NCBI GenBank assembly: GCA_034408685.1
Contig: JAWXCP010000066.1
Coordinates: 11,258-75,257 of the forward strand
Reading direction: 5' to 3'
Origin: JANXVY01 sp034408685
GTDB taxonomy: Bacteria > Pseudomonadota > Alphaproteobacteria > Rhizobiales > Hyphomicrobiaceae
Length of the DNA: 64,000 bases
The notes under the pieces are model-generated. The model was not told the origin of the DNA, made no database searches, and saw only the letters and a list, made by a program, of their open reading frames with translations. Position 1 is the first letter of the stretch. The number at the start of each line of letters is the position of its first letter. Position numbers and translations under genes: made by a program. Shown here one piece after another: positions 25,756 to 35,814 of the stretch.

Positions 25756-27636
25756 ATGACGCCGCCTGATGCCCCGCTTGATGACGGCGACCGCGAACCA
25801 CGCTCAAAGCCTGCAAGCCCAGAAACCCAGCCACCAGCCAAGCCGCAATCGCCCATCGGGCGGCTCGCGGATGCTCTGCCGCCTTGGGCTACTCGCCGCA
25901 TACCGTTTTTGTCGTGGGGCCGCAGCTACACGAGCGATACGTTTGCCGCCGACGCCCTGGCGGCCGTGATCGTCACGATCATGTTGATCCCGCAGAGCCT
26001 CGCCTACGCCATGCTTGCCGGGCTCCCGCCGGTAACGGGGCTCTACGCCAGCATTCTTCCCATCGTGGCCTATGCCGTGTTCGGATCCAGCCGGACGCTC
26101 GCCGTCGGACCGGTTGCCGTCATTTCGCTGATGACGGCGTCGGCCATCGGAGCGACGGCCTCGGCGAAGGGCGCCGATCCCGCCGCCGTCGCGCTCATCC
26201 TCGCACTGCTGTCGGGAGCGATGATGATCCTGATGGGGATCTGGCGGTTGGGTGCGATCGCCAATCTGCTCAGTCATCCTGTGGTCTCGGGCTTCATTAC
26301 AGCATCAGCCATCCTGATCGCGGCGGGGCAGGCCAAGCACCTGTTGGGAATATCTGCCAGCGGATCATCGTTAATCGAGACACCCCTCTCGTTATTCGCC
26401 AATCTTGGCTCGGTGAACCCGGTGACGATGGCGCTCGGCGCATTTGCGCTCTGGTTCCTGTGGTGGAGCCGTGGCCAACTCAAACCGTTGCTGATCGCGC
26501 GCGGCTTTGGCCCGCGGACTGCCAACGCGCTGTCGCGGGCCGCGCCGGTTTTTGCCGTCGCTGCAACAACGTTTGCAACCTGGGCCTTGGCCCTCGACAC
26601 GCTCGGCGTGAAAATCGTCGGAAGCGTCCCGCAAGGATTGCCACCGCTCACGCTGCCGATGTTTGATGCAACGTTGTGGCTCGACCTGTTGCTGCCGGCC
26701 TTGCTGATCAGCGTCGTCGGCTTTGTCGAATCCGTCTCGGTTGGTCAGACACTGGCCGCCCGCAAACGCGAACGCATCGACCCCGACCAAGAACTCATCG
26801 GGCTTGGCGCGGCAAACGTCGCCGCATCGTTGTCGGGCGGCTTTCCTGTCACCGGCGGGTTCGCGCGCTCGGTCGTCAATGACGACGCTGGCGCCGCGAC
26901 GCCAGCTGCCGGTGCATATGCCGCTCTCGGCATCCTGGCTGCCGCCGTATTCCTGACGCCGCTACTCTATTTTCTACCGCACGCGACGTTGGCTGCGACG
27001 GTGATCGTCGCCGTGCTGTCCCTGGCCGATTTCGGCGCAATCGGGCGGACGTGGAATTATTCCCGCAGCGACGCGATGGCGCTTGTTGCGACGATCGCTG
27101 CCACACTTGTATTCGGCGTCGAGATTGGCATTGGAACGGGCATCGCGGTTTCGATCGCGCTCTATTTTTGGCAGACCAGCCAGCCGCACGTGGCTGTCGT
27201 CGGGCTGGTGCCGGGCACGCAGCATTTCCGCAACGTCGACCGCCACGCCGTTGTTACCAGCAGCACAGTGCTGACCGTTCGGATCGACGAGAGCCTGTCC
27301 TTCGTCAACGCCCGGTTTCTCGAAGAGACCCTGGGATCGCTGGTCGCGCAATCACCCGCCGTCAAGGACGTGATCTTGATGTGCTCAGCCATCAACCGGA
27401 TTGATTACAGCGCGCTTGAGAGTCTCGAAGCCATCAACCGCAACCTTCACGCAGCGGGCGTTACGTTTCACCTGTCCGAGGTCAAGGGGCCGGTGATGGA
27501 CCGCTTGAACGGTACCCATCTCAAGTCCGAGTTGACGGGGCGGATCTTCCTGTCCCAGTTCGATGCCTTCGCAGCACTCGACCCGACGCGGGCCGGTGTC
27601 CCACCGGTCCATAACATCGGCACGGCTGACGATTGA
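25756..27636 (+). CDS. SulP-family anion (sulfate) permease with STAS domain
   Basis: 626 residues. A Pro-rich cytoplasmic N terminus is followed by the SulP membrane domain with IPQSLAYAMLAGLPPVTGLY, GSSRTLAVGPVAV and SLSGGFPVTGGFARS, and a STAS domain in the last 130 residues (DVILMCSAINRIDYSALESL). SulP proteins move sulfate and related anions. At the end of the rightward sox arm it could export the sulfate made by Sox; direction is inference. Confidence 0.92.
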   Translation: MTPPDAPLDDGDREPRSKPASPETQPPAKPQSPIGRLADALPPWATRRIPFLSWGRSYTSDTFAADALAAVIVTIMLIPQSLAYAMLAGLPPVTGLYASILPIVAYAVFGSSRTLAVGPVAVISLMTASAIGATASAKGADPAAVALILALLSGAMMILMGIWRLGAIANLLSHPVVSGFITASAILIAAGQAKHLLGISASGSSLIETPLSLFANLGSVNPVTMALGAFALWFLWWSRGQLKPLLIARGFGPRTANALSRAAPVFAVAATTFATWALALDTLGVKIVGSVPQGLPPLTLPMFDATLWLDLLLPALLISVVGFVESVSVGQTLAARKRERIDPDQELIGLGAANVAASLSGGFPVTGGFARSVVNDDAGAATPAAGAYAALGILAAAVFLTPLLYFLPHATLAATVIVAVLSLADFGAIGRTWNYSRSDAMALVATIAATLVFGVEIGIGTGIAVSIALYFWQTSQPHVAVVGLVPGTQHFRNVDRHAVVTSSTVLTVRIDESLSFVNARFLEETLGSLVAQSPAVKDVILMCSAINRIDYSALESLEAINRNLHAAGVTFHLSEVKGPVMDRLNGTHLKSELTGRIFLSQFDAFAALDPTRAGVPPVHNIGTADD

Positions 27637-27653
27637 GCCGGAAGTTACGGCTC
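27635..27653. terminator. Possible terminator hairpin between convergent genes
   Basis: GAGCCG, seven-base loop, CGGCTC, overlapping the SulP stop codon. There is no T-run after it, so efficiency is doubtful; it sits where transcripts of the SulP and caspase genes meet. Confidence 0.35.
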
Positions 27654-27669
27654 CTCCCCCCTCACCCGC

Positions 27670-29541
27670 CTACTTCGCCGCGACGACCTCGCTCTTGGCC
27701 AGGACGCGTGCAACGCGGAAGCCGAGGGTGACGCGCGCATGATCGGGCGGGAACGGCACACGCTTGGCAAGCCGAAGTGCCTCTGGCGCACTGCGCCACG
27801 ACCCGCCGCGGGCGACGCGTCGGCACGTTTCCTTCGTTTCGCCAGACCCCGGTCCGCTCGCATCGGCTTTGGCTTTCTCCGCCCCGAGCATATCCGTCCA
27901 GCAATCCCCAACCCATTCCCAGGCGTTGCCGTGGACGTCATAGAGCCCGAAACCGTTCGGCTTGTAGCTCTGCACGTCGGCAAGGTCGCGGCCCTTGCCG
28001 TCGTTGCATGTATTGTTGACCGACAGCAGCGTCATGGTGTTGAGGCTCTGGTCGGCGCCGTTGCCGTACAGGCACAGCTTGCTCGGGTCATCGCCCGAGA
28101 TGAAGCGGCTATCGATGCCACCGCGCGCCGCATACTCCCACTCGGCTTCGGTCGGCAGGCGGTAGTAGCCTTTGCCGGGCTTGTCCGGACCCAGACCGAT
28201 GCGGGTGTTGAGCCAAGCAATGTAGTCTTGAACATCGCGCCATGACACGTTCGTCACCGGGCGGTTGAGCGATTCCACCGTCGCGGCGCAGACCGGCAAA
28301 GTTGACGGGCAGGAGCGCGCGTACCTATCGCGAATATAAGCCTGATACTCTTTGCGGGTCACTTCGCGTGTGCCGATCGCGAACGCCTCGGGAATCGTGA
28401 CTTCGATCCGGCCGTCGATCTTGTCACCGCTACCCGCTTGACCTTCCGACGGGTGGCGGCCCAGTTCCTTCGGCGGCGAGCCCATTTTAAATGACCCTGG
28501 GGGCACAACCACGAGATGGGGACAGGTTTCGCATTCCCATACGGGTTGGCTCGGCTCGACTGGACGGCGGATCGCGACGGCGGCGGACGGTGGCTCGGCC
28601 TCAGTCGGGATGGTTTTGCCCCAGACGTCGATCGTCTCAAGCAATTCGTCGTAGAAAGCTGGCGTTTGTGGCCCCAGGTTGGGGTAGGCGGCAACCTCTT
28701 TGTGCACCTCCCAGCGGACCCGCGTGGCGCTGGTCTGGACGGCCAAGCCACTCTCCAGTAGCTGCGACAGATGCTTCGTGTAGACCGAGGGTTTGTCGGC
28801 CGGATCGCTGCCGTCGACGACCGTGTGCGCAACCTGTCCGGCGCTGGCAGCATACAAGACGATCATGCCTGATTGCGTCGTGCGAGACGGCGGGGCCACA
28901 GGGGTGGCAACAACCGGAGTGAAGCCTTTGGTCGACTTTGTCTGAGCGGCCTGAGGAACCGGAATTTCTCTGCAGGCATCAATGATGAAAATGCCGTTGA
29001 CCCTGATCGCCGAGGTCCGAGACGCGAGGACCTCCTGCCAGCCGCGAAACTCACGGAACAATCGCCGCAAGCTTACGCTTTTGCTGCGCAAGTGGCTTTC
29101 ACTGGCGCCCTTTGGAACATCGATCGGGACGAGGTAGCTGTCGTTGTCGATCTCGACGCCGTGCCCCGAAAAATAGAACATTGCAACGCCGTCGGCTTTC
29201 ATCGCGAGGATCTGCTCGCGGAACGCCGACCATCGCACCTCGAAGTCATCCGGTGTCAAGTCTTTCTGCGGCTGGAGGTCTGGCGCAAAGCCCGGCTTTT
29301 TGCGCAGCACCTCCGCGAGACGGCGTCCGTCGTTCTCCGCCGTCGGAAGCTTGTCGATATGCTGATATTCTTTGTTGACCACGAGCAGCGCGGGATTGGC
29401 TGCCAATACGCTGGTCTGCGCGTTGGTCTGCGCAACCGCAACGGTCTCGATCGGTCGCTGTGCAACCACGACGAGACCAACCACAACGGCCGCAGCGAAA
29501 CTCAGGGCGATGGCACGAAAGACGCGTTTGAGTATCCGCAT
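27670..29541 (-). CDS. Caspase-like peptidase fused to FGE/sulfatase-modifying-factor domain
   Basis: 623 residues from the ATG at 29541 (GAGG upstream). A membrane anchor (about 8-28) is followed by a C14 caspase fold with catalytic His127 in FYFSGHGVE and Cys190 in FIIDACR. A Pro-rich linker (about 310-340) leads to an FGE-type domain: VVVPPGSFKMGS, RLPTEAEWEYAARGG, LYDVHGNAWEWVGDCW, RVARGGSW. The Cys residues that bind copper in true formylglycine-generating enzymes are missing after RGGSW, so this is likely a ligand-binding domain. Substrates are unknown. It is divergent from the membrane protein gene at 29820. Confidence 0.93.
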   Translation of the reverse strand: MRILKRVFRAIALSFAAAVVVGLVVVAQRPIETVAVAQTNAQTSVLAANPALLVVNKEYQHIDKLPTAENDGRRLAEVLRKKPGFAPDLQPQKDLTPDDFEVRWSAFREQILAMKADGVAMFYFSGHGVEIDNDSYLVPIDVPKGASESHLRSKSVSLRRLFREFRGWQEVLASRTSAIRVNGIFIIDACREIPVPQAAQTKSTKGFTPVVATPVAPPSRTTQSGMIVLYAASAGQVAHTVVDGSDPADKPSVYTKHLSQLLESGLAVQTSATRVRWEVHKEVAAYPNLGPQTPAFYDELLETIDVWGKTIPTEAEPPSAAVAIRRPVEPSQPVWECETCPHLVVVPPGSFKMGSPPKELGRHPSEGQAGSGDKIDGRIEVTIPEAFAIGTREVTRKEYQAYIRDRYARSCPSTLPVCAATVESLNRPVTNVSWRDVQDYIAWLNTRIGLGPDKPGKGYYRLPTEAEWEYAARGGIDSRFISGDDPSKLCLYGNGADQSLNTMTLLSVNNTCNDGKGRDLADVQSYKPNGFGLYDVHGNAWEWVGDCWTDMLGAEKAKADASGPGSGETKETCRRVARGGSWRSAPEALRLAKRVPFPPDHARVTLGFRVARVLAKSEVVAAK

Positions 29542-29819
29542 GAACGCCTCACTCTGACCGGGCACAATTCGTAGATCGGAAGCTTCCAAAGCAAAGCCGC
29601 TTCGTGCAGTCGTCCGCCTGCTACCCAACGCAATGTTATGCGTGACGGAAGCTCTGCGCGCTGTCAGTGTCAACCATTGCTATCGACAGTGTTGCTCTAG
29701 TGGCGCAGGCAGGCAACAACCGACGGGGGATTCGGCCTCCGCCCATTTGCCCCGTCACCTGCTGATGAGAGATTACGGAACAGGCCTCAGTTTGCAACGG
29801 TCCTCGCGCGGGTGGTATC

Positions 29820-31757
29820 ATGAGTGCAGCAGCGGATGTGGAACTGTTCCAAGCCTTGGCCGCAGGTTCGGCGAGTTCGCCGTTGCCTGGATCGGGTCCT
29901 CGCGATCCGGTGGCAGACGCCATTCTAGCGATCGGCCAACACGATCCTGACAACGACTGGAAGCTCGACGTCGCAGGGCATGCGCTAAAGTATGCGGCGA
30001 CGGCACCGGGGCTATCGAAAATCCTATCGACAGACCAAAGGGTCATCGACGCAGCCGTGGCCTACGCTAAGCTCGACGCGTGCGCGAAAAAGGCGCGATG
30101 CCGCTTCGAGTTCTCGATGTCGTTGATCGCGCTGCTCGCGCTGCTATTCGTCCTCGTCGCGATGTTTCTCAGCGTCGTCCCACCCGAACTCGGGTTTGCG
30201 CTTCGATTTGGCATCGCAGCCGTCCTCGGCTTCTTCCTCGCCGAGTTTCTGGTGATCCTCGCCCGCCGCGCGGAACGACCCATCGTGGGATACGAGAACG
30301 TGCTTCGTATCGGGCTTCCGGTCACGGCCGTGGCCGTCCAGTATATTTTCCCATTGGTGCCGCACTCGCTCGCCAACCACGTCGAGGATTTTCGGAACTT
30401 CTCGATCCTGTTTTTGATCTTCACCTTGATCGTTGCCGACACCAACTCGGGCGGCATTGTCGCTTGGCTCGTAAACCTGGTGTGGCGGCCGGGGCAGGTC
30501 GAAGCGGGCGGCATCAAGGTCGACGTTTCTAAGTTGCCGTTGAAACAGCAGTGGTACGAGTTGCGCGGCCACGCCGAAGATCAACGCCGCCGCTATTTTC
30601 TCGGCGTTGCGCTGTCGGACAAAGGCAATGGCATCGATCTCCTGGCCCACAAGCTCGAATATATCCGCCGCCACCACATCGAGGTCCAGCAGGGCTATTT
30701 CGAAAAGCTGTCGAAAGACAATCTGGTCGACTCGATGCTGCCGGAACGGTTGCGGAAAGTCGCAAGTGCTGTGCTCTTGGTTGCGTTGGTACTTTTGGGG
30801 TTGTTATATTTTGCCTTGGATTCGGAGCAGAGTGGAGGCTTGCATTGGTTTCCGGCAGGCTCCGCGGCTTGGTTGCTCGAACGGACACGGGCCGGTTGGG
30901 GTGACCTTGCCGTTCTTGCCTCGCTATTTGCTGTCGGCGTTTATGGCTACTCGCAACTAACGACCACGCTGCTCCAGAAGCGTGCGACGTCCGAACGCTA
31001 TGCCAACGCCTGGGCCCAACTGCGCCGCGCGACCAGCCCACGCCCTGGCGTTGCCGAACTTGCGCTCGGCCATCCACTTTCGGTGGCGCGGAAGGCTGCC
31101 GTGGTTGGGGATGTAGACGGGGTTGTCGATTTGGTGCGGCAGGTCAATCGCCTCCTCGCCGCCGAGTTTGGCAATTGGAGCCCGACGTCGCGCTATAAAA
31201 TCGAATACCAGACCAGCGGCGGGCGGACGTTCCCGCGGCTGTCGTCGACCGCTCGGCTGTCGCCTGACAATGACTTCGAGTGGATTACGCGGGACCTTGA
31301 CCAGCACGGGCTGCAGCGGCGGCAAGCGCGCAAAACCGGTACGATCCGCGCAACCCGGGCCGTTGGCGGCGAGCAGATCGAGGCGCATAGCACGGACGGT
31401 TTCCAAGGCTTTTCGACCGCAAAAGTCGGCGAGTTCATCGCCACGAAGCTCGACCGAGATCTGCAGGTCGTCCGCAATCCGCAGGGCAATCTTGATCAGT
31501 GGGTGATCAAGCCTGAGAAGTTCGACGAACTTTACACGGCGGCTTCGGCGACGGATCCGGAGCTATTCCAACCGACGGGAAAAGTGATCGAAGTCCTGCC
31601 ATTCGAAGGCGGGATCGACATCATCGCGGCATGGGGCGAGCATCAAGCAATCGGAAACGGCTATCTGGTTCGGAATGGCGACGACGTCTACGGTATTGAC
31701 GCTGCAACTTTTCACACGACATACGATTTCGTCGATATGCGGATCGCGGCGGCGTAA
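29820..31757 (+). CDS. Large multi-span membrane protein with SLATT-like core, unknown function
   Basis: 645 residues. About four helices at 97-220, then a cytoplasmic helical stretch (KQQWYELRGHAEDQRRRYF at about 243) and two more helices (315-333, 360-380) followed by LLQKRATSERYANAWAQLRR. This helical-2TM-helical arrangement resembles SLATT domains of nucleotide-signalling immune systems, by eye only. The C-terminal 200 residues are soluble and end in YLVRNGDDVYGIDAATFHTT, similar to PGDYG-type motifs, with a weaker copy WVIKPEKFDELY 60 residues earlier. It diverges from the caspase-FGE gene. Confidence 0.8.
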   Translation: MSAAADVELFQALAAGSASSPLPGSGPRDPVADAILAIGQHDPDNDWKLDVAGHALKYAATAPGLSKILSTDQRVIDAAVAYAKLDACAKKARCRFEFSMSLIALLALLFVLVAMFLSVVPPELGFALRFGIAAVLGFFLAEFLVILARRAERPIVGYENVLRIGLPVTAVAVQYIFPLVPHSLANHVEDFRNFSILFLIFTLIVADTNSGGIVAWLVNLVWRPGQVEAGGIKVDVSKLPLKQQWYELRGHAEDQRRRYFLGVALSDKGNGIDLLAHKLEYIRRHHIEVQQGYFEKLSKDNLVDSMLPERLRKVASAVLLVALVLLGLLYFALDSEQSGGLHWFPAGSAAWLLERTRAGWGDLAVLASLFAVGVYGYSQLTTTLLQKRATSERYANAWAQLRRATSPRPGVAELALGHPLSVARKAAVVGDVDGVVDLVRQVNRLLAAEFGNWSPTSRYKIEYQTSGGRTFPRLSSTARLSPDNDFEWITRDLDQHGLQRRQARKTGTIRATRAVGGEQIEAHSTDGFQGFSTAKVGEFIATKLDRDLQVVRNPQGNLDQWVIKPEKFDELYTAASATDPELFQPTGKVIEVLPFEGGIDIIAAWGEHQAIGNGYLVRNGDDVYGIDAATFHTTYDFVDMRIAAA

Positions 31758-31808
31758 CGTCAGCTGCGAAGAATAGATGAAACGCGACGACTGCGCAGCT
31801 CTGCGACC

Positions 31809-31855
31809 GGTGGCAACAGGGCCGGTGGCGACAGGCGGTGGCGTGGCAACAGGCC
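31809..31855. repeat. Imperfect GGTGGC(A/G)ACAGG repeats
   Basis: Three imperfect copies of a 12-18 base unit, in the leader between the membrane protein stop and the TPP riboswitch. The repeat copies are interrupted by one short insertion. Confidence 0.6.
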
Positions 31856-31892
31856 CTTGCCAACGCCGCCGCCATGCTCCATCCTCGTCGCT

Positions 31893-31990
31893 CTTTCCGA
31901 GGGGCGCCGGGTTGACCCGGCTGAGATTGGGCGTGTGTCGCCCGAGCACCCTTTGTACCTGAACCGGGTCATGCCGGCGTAGGAACGGGA
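31893..31990 (+). ncRNA. TPP riboswitch (THI element)
   Basis: Shows the conserved parts in order: GAGGGG at the 5' side, CTGAGA (31921-31926), then ACCTGAACCGGGTCATGCC (from 31957) and GCGTAGGAA at the 3' side. It binds thiamine pyrophosphate. The 3' strand runs to within three bases of the next ATG and contains AGGAACGGGA, the only ribosome site for that gene, so control is probably by hiding the ribosome site. It heads the operon with the YjbR-like gene and thiC. Confidence 0.95.
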
Positions 31991-31992
31991 CT

Positions 31993-32471
31993 ATGCCACT
32001 GCGCAACTCAAATACAGCTGGTGCTACGTCGCGACGACGCGGTGGACGCGGACAGGTCGTGAACCTGACGTTGGAGACCTACAACGCGTTCTGCGCGGGG
32101 TTACCCCACACCTGCCACGTCGTGCAATGGGGCGGAGCCCATGTCTGGAAGGTCGACACGAAAGTGTTTGCCGTCGCCGGATGGAGCGACAGCGCCGATC
32201 AACTCGCGGTCTCATTCAAGGTGACGCCGCTATCATTCCGACTGATGAAGGATCAGCCGGGACTGCGGCCGGCGCCTTACCTCGCCGCTCGCTCGATGAC
32301 TTGGGTGCAGCGGACCGGCCCGGAAACGCTCGATGATGCTGAACTGCTCGCCTATCTCGCCCAAAGCCACCGCCTCGTCGCACAGGGGCTGCCGAAGCGG
32401 CGCCAGATCGAACTTGGTCTGACGGTGACCGCTGCCCGCAAAACCACAAACAACCCAGTAGGATCCGTTCG

Positions 32472-32475
<4 letters not shown>
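31993..32475 (+). CDS. MmcQ/YjbR-family protein
   Basis: 160 residues. After an Arg/Gly-rich N terminus (about 20 residues) the YjbR fold follows: LTLETYNAFCAGLPHTCHVV, QWGGAHVWKVDTKVFAVAG and YLAARSMTWVQ. YjbR proteins have a CyaY-like fold and no firm function. An in-frame GTG at 32059 would give a 138-residue product without the basic extension. The gene lies between the TPP riboswitch and thiC, overlapping thiC by four bases, so it is thiamine-regulated. Confidence 0.85.
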
Positions 32476-34454
<1,979 letters not shown>

Positions 34455-34622
34455 GTTGCGGCAGGTCGAACGCGTTTGGCCGCTGCCAATACCGTCTGCG
34501 ACGCGGGCCGAAATGGGCCGGAGCTGCTGGTGATGCGGGGGTCGATTTCGGACGGGTCCCGCAAAACTCCCGCACGGCGTGGGCTTGATTGGGAGGCCCG
34601 CTCGTAAGTCAAATGAAAAAAG

Positions 34623-34698
34623 TGGTGCCCAAGGCCGGAATCGAACCGGCGACACTGCGATTTTCAATCGCATGCTCTACCAACTGAGCTACTTGGGC
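34623..34698 (-). tRNA. tRNA-Phe (GAA)
   Basis: 76-base cloverleaf read on the minus strand: acceptor GCCCAAG pairs with CTTGGGC, D-arm AGCTCAGTTGGTAGAGC, anticodon loop TTGAAAA in a GCGAT/ATCGC stem, T-arm GCCGGTTCGATTCCGGC, with CCA encoded. Anticodon GAA reads Phe. Confidence 0.98.
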
Positions 34699-34865
34699 GC
34701 ACCCGCCGAGGGGACCGCAGTCTCCTAGCGAGACGGCGGGTATAGTAATGGCCATTCCCCTTGTCCAGCGCTCAATTCTACCCCACGACCGGCGGCAGAA
34801 TGCTCCACCGCGAGCCATCCGCCTTGCGTTGTCTTCCACCTGCCACCCCGCCGAACGGACCCGTC

Positions 34866-35798
34866 ATGCAGACCGCCGAACCCACCCTGCCGCCGATGTC
34901 AGCCCCTGCACTCGACCGCATCGCGGCCGCTTTGGAGCGGTTGGCGCCACCGCCGCCGTTGGAACCCGACCTCGACGCGGCCGAGGCCTTCGTGTGGCAG
35001 GCGGATCCGCCATCGTTCCAACCGGTGGCTCACGTCAACCGCGTGCCGCTGACGCTGCTTCAGGGGATTGATCGGGCGGTCGGCCTGCTGGTCGAGAACA
35101 CCGACCGGTTCGCGCGCGGGCTGCCAGCCAACAACGCGCTGCTGTGGGGCGCGCGTGGCATGGGCAAATCGAGCCTCGTGAAAGCGGCCCACGCCGATGT
35201 CCGCGCCCGGCTTCTCCAGTCTGGAACGGGCCAATCTGGAACGGGCCAATCTGGGCCGGGTCCGCGCGATGGCGCTGATCTCAAGCTTGTCGAGATCCAC
35301 CGCGAAGATATTTCGAGCCTGCCGCGTGCGCTGCACCTGATCAAAGCCAGCCATCACCGCTTCATCGTGTTCTGCGACGACCTGTCGTTCGACCGCGACG
35401 ACACCAGCTACAAATCGCTGAAAGCGGTGCTCGAAGGCGGTATCGAGGGTCGGCCGGGTAACGTGATTTTTTACGCCACGTCCAACCGGCGCCATCTGAT
35501 GCCGCGCGACATGGTCGAGAACGAACGCGCGACCGCGATCAACCCGGGCGAGGCCGTCGAGGAAAAGGTGTCGCTGTCGGACCGCTTCGGATTGTGGCTC
35601 GGCTTCCACGCGTGCTCGCAAGACCAGTACCTCGAGATGGTGCGCGCGTATGTGACCCATCACCAGCTCGAGATTGGCCACGAGGAATTGACGCGTGATG
35701 CGCTCGAATGGGCGATGACGCGCGGGTCGCGTTCGGGCCGCGTCGCCAGTCAATACATCCAGGACCTTGCCGGGCGGCTCGGCGTGATGCTGACGTGA
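34866..35798 (+). CDS. DUF815-family AAA+ ATPase
   Basis: 310 residues from the ATG at 34866 (MQTAEPTLPPMS); an open frame extends upstream without support. Walker A is GARGMGKSSLVKA and Walker B IVFCDDLSF, followed by a sensor region FYATSNRRHLMPRDM and an arginine finger area near the C terminus. DUF815 proteins are conserved in alphaproteobacteria and their clients are unknown. A 15-base tandem repeat in the gene encodes Gly-Thr-Gly-Gln-Ser repeats just after the Walker A helix, an unusual place for an insertion. Confidence 0.9.
   Translation: MQTAEPTLPPMSAPALDRIAAALERLAPPPPLEPDLDAAEAFVWQADPPSFQPVAHVNRVPLTLLQGIDRAVGLLVENTDRFARGLPANNALLWGARGMGKSSLVKAAHADVRARLLQSGTGQSGTGQSGPGPRDGADLKLVEIHREDISSLPRALHLIKASHHRFIVFCDDLSFDRDDTSYKSLKAVLEGGIEGRPGNVIFYATSNRRHLMPRDMVENERATAINPGEAVEEKVSLSDRFGLWLGFHACSQDQYLEMVRAYVTHHQLEIGHEELTRDALEWAMTRGSRSGRVASQYIQDLAGRLGVMLT
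35220..35263. repeat. 15-bp tandem repeat inside DUF815 gene
   Basis: Two identical 15-base units (35220-35234, 35235-35249) and a partial third, in frame, encoding SGTGQ repeats in the ATPase. Confidence 0.9.
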
Positions 35799-35814
35799 CC
35801 GCGACAGCCGTCGC

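Noticed and set aside
29542..29819. Small ORFs in the spacer between the caspase and membrane protein genes
   Set aside because: Short, low-complexity frames with no ribosome site; treated as a divergent promoter region.
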